Origin: Pseudomonadota bacterium
Lineage (GTDB): Bacteria > Bdellovibrionota > Bdellovibrionia > Bdellovibrionales > JAEYZS01
Direction: 5' to 3'
Assembly: GCA_023427925.1 (NCBI GenBank)
Contig: JAEYZS010000065.1
Location: 1 to 5,280 of the forward strand
Length of the DNA stretch: 5,280 nt
Translations under genes and position numbers: made by a program
Notes under the pieces: generated by a model
Told to the model about the DNA's origin: nothing
Database searches by the model: none
Seen by the model: the letters and a program-made list of their open reading frames with translations, nothing else
Shown here: one piece after another, positions 1 to 5,280 of the stretch
Numbering within the stretch: the stretch's first letter is position 1
Layout: every line of letters begins with the position of its first letter

Positions 1-920
1 ACATGGATAAATACATCAATCCACCAGAATACCTTGAAAAGCAAAGAGAGGACGTCAAAAAGGCGGAAGCTGAAACCATAAGTAAGCCTCGGTCCGAAAG
101 AGACGTCTTAAATTATCTCATACACAATGCGCCTCTTGAAGATTGGCAGCAAGATATATTGTCGATCATCCGAGCGGAATCCTATTATTTTTCGCCGCAA
201 GGGATGACTAAAATTATGAATGAAGGTTGGGCTTCCTATTGGCATACGACAATGATGACAAATGGATTGCTCACTGATGCAGAAGTTATCGATTATGCTG
301 ATCACCACAGCGGAACGACGGCGATGGCACCAACAGGATTTAACCCTTACAAGATCGGTATAGAACTCTTTAGAAATATCGAAGAAAGATGGAATAGAGG
401 ACAGTTCGGGAGAGAATGGGAAGAATGTCAGGATTACGATCAAAGAAAAAGATGGGACAAAAAATTAGGTCTTGGCAGACAAAAGATTTTTGAAGTCCGC
501 AGAAACTACAATGATGTGATGTTTATTGATGAATTTCTCACGGAAGATTTCTGTATAAAAAACAAAATGTTTGTTTATAAATTCAATCAGAGAACAAATG
601 AATATGTCATAGATACGCGTGATTTCGCAGAAGTAAAAAAGAAGCTTCTATTTCAACTAACAAACTTTGGTCAGCCAATTATCGAGGCTATTGAAGGAAA
701 TTACGAAAATCGTGGAGAGTTGTTGCTAAGACATATGTACGAGGGTGTGGATTTGCAACCGGATTACATGAAAGAGACAATGCAAAACATCTATGCGATT
801 TGGAAGCGGCCCGTGAATCTCATCACAATAATGGAAAACCAAGAGAAGATATTCCGCTCGGATGGAACCGAGTTCAAAGAGACAACCCTCAAAGATTTGC
901 CTAAGTCCGAACAAAGCTAA
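1..920 (+). CDS. spoVR: SpoVR family protein (YcgB-like), C-terminal part; 5' end lies outside the window
   Basis: The visible 305 residues match the C-terminal two thirds of the SpoVR/YcgB family, whose members are usually about 470-510 residues. The frame opens at the window edge, and the ATG at position 3 falls inside a conserved stretch (YINPPE, visible residues 4-9), so it is an internal methionine and not the start. Family signatures seen in order are APLEDWQ (43-49), GMTKIMNEGWASYWH (67-81), DYADHHSG (98-104), NPYKIGIELFR (114-124), FIDEFLTEDF (174-183), LLFQLTNFGQP (215-225) and NRGELLL (236-242). The C-terminus is normal and ends in TAA at 918-920. The family is cytoplasmic, and its biochemical activity is not established. 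It is needed for spore cortex formation in Bacillus, and in Proteobacteria it commonly sits with the PrkA/YeaG kinase and a YeaH/YhbH protein. That would predict those genes just upstream, outside this window. The family call is firm; the role in this organism is unknown, probably stress or stationary phase. Confidence 0.95.
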   Translation, partial: MDKYINPPEYLEKQREDVKKAEAETISKPRSERDVLNYLIHNAPLEDWQQDILSIIRAESYYFSPQGMTKIMNEGWASYWHTTMMTNGLLTDAEVIDYADHHSGTTAMAPTGFNPYKIGIELFRNIEERWNRGQFGREWEECQDYDQRKRWDKKLGLGRQKIFEVRRNYNDVMFIDEFLTEDFCIKNKMFVYKFNQRTNEYVIDTRDFAEVKKKLLFQLTNFGQPIIEAIEGNYENRGELLLRHMYEGVDLQPDYMKETMQNIYAIWKRPVNLITIMENQEKIFRSDGTEFKETTLKDLPKSEQS

Positions 921-1014
921 TTATGAATGTACGCTATTGCCAATGAACGCCAATACAATTGGACAATAACCCGAAGAGAGTAGGACACAGGGAATTGACT
1001 CTGAGAAAACAGAA

Positions 1015-1374
1015 TTATGCGTCTTCGTCTTCGCGGTCAAATAAGGCGTCTAAGCTTGCTTCATCGGCAGCTTCGATTCTGTAAAGCCAACTGTCGTAAG
1101 GATCGTCAAATAGTAAAGAGTTGTCTTCGACTACTTCATTGTTCACTTCCGCAACGCTTCCATTCACTGGCGAGTACAGCTTGTAGGTTCCATCCGGAGT
1201 TTCGATTTCACCGCAAACATCATCAGCTTCCACTTCTTCGCCTTCGGTAGGGAGATTCATTTCCTGAATTTTGTCGATTTCATTAACGGCTTCTTCGGTC
1301 ATGCCGACGAGGACAGAATTATCTTCTACTAAAATCCAATGGTGCCCCATATATGTGATGTGCTCATTTTTCAT
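1015..1374 (-). CDS. GcvH-like protein lacking the lipoyl-lysine
   Basis: This 119-residue protein aligns along its length with glycine cleavage H protein, a lipoyl-domain carrier of about 125-130 residues. Recognisable blocks are HHW (11-13, as HEW in GcvH), VGMTEEAVNEI (23-33, as VGIT..AQ), LYSPVNGSVAEVN (66-78), a DPYDSWLYRI block (91-100) and the C-terminal helix EASLDALF (105-112). In true GcvH the lipoylated lysine lies six residues before the YSP tyrosine, in ESVKxxSDxYxP. Here the ungapped match puts Asp61 there, in ETPDGTYKLYSP, with the conserved Glu kept at 58. The only nearby lysine is Lys65, two residues before Tyr67. The protein therefore probably cannot carry lipoate in the usual way and is unlikely to be a working H protein. 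No gcvT or gcvP is visible nearby. It is very acidic, with 33 Asp/Glu against 5 Lys/Arg. The start is supported by a strong ribosome binding site. It is convergent with the SpoVR gene and divergent from the next gene, so it is probably transcribed alone. Fold call is good; function unknown. Confidence 0.85.
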   Translation of the reverse strand: MKNEHITYMGHHWILVEDNSVLVGMTEEAVNEIDKIQEMNLPTEGEEVEADDVCGEIETPDGTYKLYSPVNGSVAEVNNEVVEDNSLLFDDPYDSWLYRIEAADEASLDALFDREDEDA

Positions 1375-1382
1375 AAAATAAC

Positions 1383-1388
1383 TCTCCT
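1383..1388 (-). promoter_or_regulatory. Ribosome binding site of the GcvH-like gene
   Basis: Read on the - strand the sequence is GAGGAG within AGAGGAGAG, eight bases before the ATG at 1374-1372. This is a near-ideal Shine-Dalgarno site and fixes the start of the GcvH-like gene. Confidence 0.75.
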
Positions 1389-1463
1389 CTGCTGTAGTGG
1401 ATACTCTTTAGATATTTTGCAGTAATTTTCAGCTACTATACAAATATTTTTAGATTGAAAAAA

Positions 1464-1494
1464 TTTATATGGCACCAATTGAAAAAAATGTGAA
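1464..1494 (-). promoter_or_regulatory. Weak candidate promoter for the GcvH-like gene
   Basis: On the - strand, TTCACA (1494-1489) resembles a -35 box at 5 of 6 positions, and TATAAA (1469-1464) resembles a -10 box at 5 of 6. The spacer is 19 bases, longer than the preferred 17, and the region is very A+T rich, so chance matches are likely. It would leave a leader of roughly 80 bases. A TATAGT at 1440-1435 is an alternative -10 box but has no good -35 box. Confidence 0.3.
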
Positions 1495-1531
1495 GTCATT
1501 TTTTGGTCTAAGTCCTAAAAAGACTGGTTCG

Positions 1532-1560
1532 TTGCCCTTTACAGCTTGTTTTGCTATATG
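1532..1560 (+). promoter_or_regulatory. Candidate sigma-70-type promoter (extended -10) for the downstream cluster
   Basis: TTGCCC (1532-1537, 4 of 6 matches to the -35 consensus) is followed after exactly 17 bases by TATATG (1555-1560, 4 of 6 matches to the -10 consensus). The -10 box is preceded by TG at 1552-1553, giving an extended -10 arrangement TGnTATATG. Transcription would start near 1567, about 27 bases before the ATG of the gamma-glutamylcyclotransferase-like gene, with its ribosome binding site inside the leader. It is the best placed promoter I see for the three-gene + strand cluster. The hexamers are imperfect, so this is a prediction only. Confidence 0.45.
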
Positions 1561-1580
1561 TTGCGCTTCGTTCGAGTCTA

Positions 1581-1586
1581 GAGGGG
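1581..1586 (+). promoter_or_regulatory. Ribosome binding site deciding the start of the gamma-glutamylcyclotransferase-like gene
   Basis: GAGGGG lies seven bases before the ATG at 1594. A second in-frame ATG at 1615 would give the more usual family N-terminus (MKLFVYGSL) but has no purine-rich site upstream. The start at 1594 is therefore preferred. Confidence 0.6.
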
Positions 1587-1593
1587 GACAACA

Positions 1594-2220
1594 ATGATCA
1601 ATGAATCATCAGCTATGAAGCTATTCGTGTATGGATCGTTAGCTCAGGGCAACATACACTTTTCCAAATTTTTTAATTCAGAAAATGCAAACTTAGAAGA
1701 TACCTGCTCAAACGTATTTATCAAAGGCTGTGCGTATCGATTGGAGGTAGGTTATTCCGTGGTATCTACACATGGCGCACAGATGGTTCCTGGGGACCTC
1801 ATCACCTGCCGGAAAAGCGATGTGCTGCTGAGCTTACTCGACGAATTCCATGGATTCTCTTTTAAGACACCAGAAAAGAGCCTTTTTTTGAGAATGCAGA
1901 CAGAGGTCTATTTGGACGATGGCACCACAGAAAAAGCTTACGTTTACAGTATTAATCCGCTAAAACTCCCAAAAACAGCTAAGTTAATTGAAAATGCGAA
2001 CTGGATTGAGGATTTTGCAAGTAATCCGCCTGCGACAGTCAAACTCAATGACAGAGAAAAAGAGTATATTCGTAAGCTTGGCAACTCATCAGGTAGAGAT
2101 ATAGTTCCAATACAACTAGACCTTTATAGAGGTCTGATGAATCAAGGGATCATCGTAGATAAGGGCCGAAGGCTCGCTCTTTCTAAGTTCGGGCAAGAGG
2201 TTTTTAGATACCTGGAATAG
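1594..2220 (+). CDS. Gamma-glutamylcyclotransferase-like protein (AIG2/GGCT fold) with C-terminal extension
   Basis: The first ~125 residues look like the gamma-glutamylcyclotransferase/AIG2 fold. They contain the substrate-loop signature LFVYGSL (10-16), the block VPGDLITCRKSDVLLSLLDE (65-84), an arginine-bearing strand LFLRMQTEVYL (97-107) and AYVYSI (115-120). Family enzymes convert gamma-glutamyl amino acids or gamma-glutamyl-amines to 5-oxoproline. In human GGCT the catalytic glutamate is in DEQEG; the matching place here is DEFHG (83-87), with His86 in its position, so normal cyclotransferase activity is doubtful. Residues about 148-208 form an extra region with many charged residues, including DREKEYIRKLG (153-163) and DKGRRLALSKFG (189-200). 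It resembles a small helical, possibly winged-helix, domain, but this is only an impression. There is no signal peptide or membrane segment. It is the first gene of a tight cluster, with trmL 8 bases downstream. An alternative start is 1615. Fold call fairly firm; activity uncertain. Confidence 0.8.
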   Translation: MINESSAMKLFVYGSLAQGNIHFSKFFNSENANLEDTCSNVFIKGCAYRLEVGYSVVSTHGAQMVPGDLITCRKSDVLLSLLDEFHGFSFKTPEKSLFLRMQTEVYLDDGTTEKAYVYSINPLKLPKTAKLIENANWIEDFASNPPATVKLNDREKEYIRKLGNSSGRDIVPIQLDLYRGLMNQGIIVDKGRRLALSKFGQEVFRYLE

Positions 2221-2228
2221 GTTATTAA

Positions 2229-2705
2229 GTGAGTACAGATCCTTTATTTCATGTGGTCCTAATCGAACCCGAGATACCTAATAATACTGGTAATATCGGC
2301 CGCACATGCATTGGTGCGGCAAGCTCGCTCCATCTGGTGGGTAAGCTCGGCTTTGAAATCGATGACAAAAAATTAAAACGTGCGGGTTTAGACTATTGGA
2401 CACACCTCAATTGGCAGCACCATAAGACCTTAGAAGACTGGCTTAGCATCGTCCCAGATAAATCTCGTCTTCACCTCTTTACAACTAAGACCACCAATTC
2501 CATATTTGATGCGGAGATTAAAAAGGGTGATTGGCTAGTATTTGGAAAAGAAACGAAGGGTTTGAGCCCCGAAATCTTAAAAATGTTCCCCAATCAGCTT
2601 GTGACGCTGCCTATGCATGGTCCTATCAGAAGTTTGAATCTTGCAAATGCCGTATCCATTGGTCTTTACGAGGGAATTCGACAAATTACTCATGGACAGA
2701 GATAG
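2229..2705 (+). CDS. trmL: tRNA (cytidine(34)-2'-O)-methyltransferase TrmL (SPOUT superfamily)
   Basis: At 158 residues this has the full length of TrmL (E. coli protein ~157) and matches it end to end. TrmL transfers a methyl group from S-adenosylmethionine to the 2'-OH of the wobble nucleotide (position 34) of certain leucine tRNAs. It works as a dimer with a deep trefoil knot. The three SPOUT motifs are all visible: EPEIPNNTGNIGRTC (13-27), FGKETKGL (105-112) and the knot motif LPMHGPIRSLNLANAVSIGLYE (127-148), which forms the cofactor pocket. DDKKLKRAGLDYW (45-57) matches the TrmL-specific DDKRLRRAGLDY block, which separates it from the larger SpoU rRNA/tRNA methyltransferases. The start is GTG; no in-frame ATG exists before residue 119, and motif 1 needs this start. 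A short AGG at 2219-2221, overlapping the TAG of the preceding gene, may act as the ribosome binding site. The 8-base gap implies co-transcription and probably translational coupling with the upstream gene. Confidence 0.95.
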   Translation: MSTDPLFHVVLIEPEIPNNTGNIGRTCIGAASSLHLVGKLGFEIDDKKLKRAGLDYWTHLNWQHHKTLEDWLSIVPDKSRLHLFTTKTTNSIFDAEIKKGDWLVFGKETKGLSPEILKMFPNQLVTLPMHGPIRSLNLANAVSIGLYEGIRQITHGQR

Positions 2706-2726
2706 TTCTAGAGAGTAAATTTTTTC

Positions 2727-2732
2727 AAAGGA
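2727..2732 (+). promoter_or_regulatory. Ribosome binding site of secA
   Basis: AAAGGA lies ten bases before the ATG at 2743 in the short trmL-secA gap. It supports that ATG as the start of secA, which also agrees with the usual SecA N-terminus. Confidence 0.6.
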
Positions 2733-2742
2733 TAAACTTCAA

Positions 2743-5280
2743 ATGGTACAAAAAGTTTTAGCCAAAGTTTTTGGCACTCAGCACGATCGAGAAATGAAAC
2801 GTCTTCAGCCGACAATCAACCGGATTAACTCCATGGAGCCCGAAATGCAGAAGCTTTCGGATGATCAGCTAAAGGCCAAAACTCCAGAGTTCAAGGAGCG
2901 ATTAAAAAACGGTGAAACACTCGACGACATCATGCCCGAGGCGTTTGCTGTTTGTCGTGAAGCTTCTCGCCGAGTTTTGGGAATGCGCCATTATGATGTT
3001 CAGTTGATCGGCGGTATTGTTCTTCATCAAGGAAAAATTGCTGAGATGAGAACGGGTGAAGGTAAAACACTTGTAGCAACTTTACCGGTTTATCTTAATG
3101 CACTTTCTGGTAAGGGTGTGCACGTTGTCACCGTTAACGATTATCTAGCAAAGCGTGACTCTGCTTGGATGGGACAGCTTTACGGATGGTTAGGTTTAAC
3201 AACTGGAATTATCGTTCATGAACTGAACGACCGCCAGAGAAGAGACTCTTACAACGCGGACATCACCTACGGAACCAATAACGAGTTTGGATTTGATTAT
3301 CTCAGAGACAATATGAAGTTTGAACTTGGCGACTATGTTCAAAGACCATTCAACTATGCAATTGTGGATGAATGTGACTCGATCTTGGTGGATGAAGCGA
3401 GAACTCCGCTCATTATCTCTGGTCCTTCTGAAGAATCCACTGACAAATACGAAATCATTAATAAGATCATTCCGTCTCTAAAGAAAGATGTGCACTTTAC
3501 TATTGAAGAAAAATCAAAGACAGCTGTTCTTACAGAGGAAGGAAACAACAAGGTCGAGCAGCTCCTTAATCTTGATAACCTTTATGATCCTCAGAACATC
3601 GAGCTTCTACATCACGTGACCCAAGGTTTAAGAGCGCATCATCTGTATAGAGTTGATGTGGACTATATGATCAAGGACGGACAAGTTGTAATTGTGGATG
3701 AATTTACGGGCCGATTGATGGAAGGCCGTCGTTGGAGTGATGGTCTCCACCAAGCCATCGAAGCGAAAGAAGGCGTTAAAGTTAAAAATGAATACCAAAC
3801 TTTAGCTACGGTAACATTCCAAAATTACTTTAGAATGTACGCAAAGCTTGCGGGTATGACTGGAACTGCAGAAACTGAAGCAGTTGAATTCAAAAAGATT
3901 TACAATCTTGATGTTGTTGTTATTCCAACAAACAAATCGATTCAAAGAAAAGACCTAGAAGACATTATCTTTAAAACTGAATCGGCTAAATTCAAAGCCA
4001 TTGCTAAAGATATTCAAGAGCGAAACCAAAAAGGTCAACCAGTATTGGTTGGTACCGTGAGTATAGATAAATCCGAAAAGCTAAGTCAGTTCTTAAAGAA
4101 CTTGGGTGTTAAGCACAATGTTCTCAATGCTAAACATCACGAAAGAGAAGCGGACATTGTAGCTCAAGCTGGGCGAAAAGGTTCTGTGACGATCGCAACA
4201 AATATGGCGGGCCGTGGAACAGATATCGTCTTGGGTGGTAATGCGGAGTTTTTGGCTAAGGCTCATCACGATAGTGATCCTTCCCAAGATCTCGAAGCAT
4301 TAATTACAAAATACAAAGAACAAACTGCCAAAGAAAAAGAAGAAGTGTTGGCGGCTGGTGGACTATACATCATCGGTACAGAAAGACACGAATCACGTCG
4401 TATTGATAACCAGTTAAGAGGTCGTTCCGGTCGCCAAGGCGATCCCGGGGCGTCTCAATTCTATTTGTCGTTAGACGATCATTTGATGGTTGTCTTTAAC
4501 GGTGAGCGAATTAAAAAAATTATGACGACTTTAAATGTTCCCGAGGATGAACCAATTACAGCGGGAATGGTTTCTCGTGCCATCGAGGGAGCCCAAAAGA
4601 AAGTTGAGGGTCATAACTTAGATATTCGTAAGCATCTATTGGATTACGATGATGTGATGAATCAGCAAAGATCTTCAATTTATGGTATGAGGAGAAAAGT
4701 TCTCGAAGGTGGTGAGGGTCTCGAGCAAATCACAAAAGACATGATGGGTGATGTGACTTCGGACATATTGGATGCTTTTGTCGACGAGAAAGCAAAACCT
4801 GAGGAATGGAATCTCGAAGGACTGAATTTGGCTCTCAACCAACAATTTGGTGTTGAGGCGGACTTTAAGCATCCAATTACCAGCGAAGATATTTTAGAGC
4901 GAACAAAAAATTTGATTATGACCCATTTTGAAAAGCAAAAAAGCGAATTGGGTCCATTGTTCGAACAAGCTCAAAAGATGATTATTCTCCAAGCGATTGA
5001 TCAGAAATGGAAAGAGCATTTACAAAGAATTGATCATTTAAGAGACGGAATTAATTTGAGAGCTTATGCTCAGAAAGATCCGCTCATTGAATATAAAAAA
5101 GAAGCATTCACTACATTCGAAGAAACTAACCGTTTAATTAAGAGTGATGCGCTTGAAAAACTATTTAAAGTACAAATTCGACATGAATATGTTCAGCAAG
5201 CTGAGCAGTCGCACGATCTCGAAGAAGTCGGTGAAGAGGCTCTTGAAGGGTTGATTTCAAGAAGACCACAACGCATGTCG
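2743..5280 (+). CDS. secA: Preprotein translocase ATPase SecA, 3' end outside the window
   Basis: SecA is the ATP-driven motor that binds the SecYEG channel at the inner membrane and pushes unfolded preproteins through it. The frame is open for 846 codons to the window edge, with no stop or frameshift. The start ATG gives [10 protein letters not shown], a typical SecA N-terminus. Domains and motifs in order: Walker A MRTGEGKT (102-109, Lys108), [11 protein letters not shown] (130-140), Walker B DECDS (209-213, usually DEVDS), [11 protein letters not shown] (217-227), the preprotein-binding region (~230-365), [13 protein letters not shown] (371-383), [13 protein letters not shown] (487-499) and [11 protein letters not shown] (559-569) of the second nucleotide-binding domain. 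The helical scaffold and wing regions follow, then the two-helix finger region [16 protein letters not shown] (752-767) and [16 protein letters not shown] (774-789). E. coli SecA has about 901 residues, so some 40-60 residues, normally the linker and the cysteine-rich zinc-binding tail, lie beyond the window. Whether that tail exists here cannot be seen. It follows trmL by 37 bases and is probably co-transcribed with it; no secM-like gene precedes it. Confidence 0.98.
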   Translation, partial: MVQKVLAKVFGTQHDREMKRLQPTINRINSMEPEMQKLSDDQLKAKTPEFKERLKNGETLDDIMPEAFAVCREASRRVLGMRHYDVQLIGGIVLHQGKIAEMRTGEGKTLVATLPVYLNALSGKGVHVVTVNDYLAKRDSAWMGQLYGWLGLTTGIIVHELNDRQRRDSYNADITYGTNNEFGFDYLRDNMKFELGDYVQRPFNYAIVDECDSILVDEARTPLIISGPSEESTDKYEIINKIIPSLKKDVHFTIEEKSKTAVLTEEGNNKVEQLLNLDNLYDPQNIELLHHVTQGLRAHHLYRVDVDYMIKDGQVVIVDEFTGRLMEGRRWSDGLHQAIEAKEGVKVKNEYQTLATVTFQNYFRMYAKLAGMTGTAETEAVEFKKIYNLDVVVIPTNKSIQRKDLEDIIFKTESAKFKAIAKDIQERNQKGQPVLVGTVSIDKSEKLSQFLKNLGVKHNVLNAKHHEREADIVAQAGRKGSVTIATNMAGRGTDIVLGGNAEFLAKAHHDSDPSQDLEALITKYKEQTAKEKEEVLAAGGLYIIGTERHESRRIDNQLRGRSGRQGDPGASQFYLSLDDHLMVVFNGERIKKIMTTLNVPEDEPITAGMVSRAIEGAQKKVEGHNLDIRKHLLDYDDVMNQQRSSIYGMRRKVLEGGEGLEQITKDMMGDVTSDILDAFVDEKAKPEEWNLEGLNLALNQQFGVEADFKHPITSEDILERTKNLIMTHFEKQKSELGPLFEQAQKMIILQAIDQKWKEHLQRIDHLRDGINLRAYAQKDPLIEYKKEAFTTFEETNRLIKSDALEKLFKVQIRHEYVQQAEQSHDLEEVGEEALEGLISRRPQRMS

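Noticed and set aside
108..443. Open frame of 111 codons on the - strand inside the SpoVR gene.
   Set aside because: It lies opposite a strongly conserved family sequence and its translation resembles no protein family I recognise; it is a shadow frame.
950..962. Inverted repeat CCAAT-ACA-ATTGG in the convergent gap between the SpoVR gene and the GcvH-like gene, considered as a bidirectional terminator.
   Set aside because: The stem is only five mostly A-T pairs with a three-base loop, and no T-run follows on either strand.
1017..1250. Open frame of 77 codons on the + strand over the GcvH-like gene.
   Set aside because: Its translation is an Arg/Leu/His-rich low-complexity product typical of the antisense of an acidic gene, and the opposite strand has clear GcvH similarity and a good ribosome binding site.
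1506..1525. Short inverted repeats (AGTC/GACT and GTCT/AGAC) upstream of the + strand promoter candidate, considered as an operator.
   Set aside because: Four-base arms in A+T-rich DNA are expected by chance, and the arms compete with each other for pairing.
2531..2761. Open frame of 76 codons on the + strand overlapping the end of trmL and the start of secA.
   Set aside because: It is out of frame with two conserved genes and has no recognisable product or ribosome binding site of note.
3354..4872. Three short - strand open frames (3354-3551, 4093-4287, 4675-4872) inside secA.
   Set aside because: All lie antisense to conserved SecA coding sequence and show no family resemblance.

Overview
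The window is ordinary chromosomal DNA from a Gram-negative-type bacterium of moderate G+C content. The protein mix is a SpoVR/YcgB-family protein, a GcvH-like protein, a gamma-glutamylcyclotransferase-fold protein with a C-terminal extension, TrmL and SecA. Together with my impression of the sequence style, this suggests a Bdellovibrio-like or other former deltaproteobacterial lineage. That placement is inference and was not tested by a search.

Layout from left to right: the C-terminal ~305 residues of a SpoVR-family protein on the + strand, cut by the window start. After a 94-base convergent gap comes a small 119-residue GcvH-like protein on the - strand. A 219-base divergent intergenic region follows, holding a good candidate + strand promoter (extended -10) and a weaker - strand one. 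Then a tight + strand cluster begins: a 208-residue gamma-glutamylcyclotransferase-like protein, trmL only 8 bases later (GTG start), and secA 37 bases after that. The secA frame is still open at the window end, 846 codons in.

The + strand cluster looks like one operon, combining wobble-base 2'-O-methylation of tRNA (TrmL), the motor of the general secretion pathway (SecA) and a protein of uncertain activity. I see no pathway link between the three beyond likely co-transcription. No RNA genes, CRISPR arrays, insertion sequences or clear terminators were found.

The points most worth a second look are two apparent active-site losses. The GcvH-like protein has aspartate where the lipoyl-carrying lysine should be. 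The gamma-glutamylcyclotransferase-like protein has histidine where the family's catalytic glutamate should be, and carries a conserved-looking C-terminal extension. I do not see a convincing novel multi-gene system in this window.
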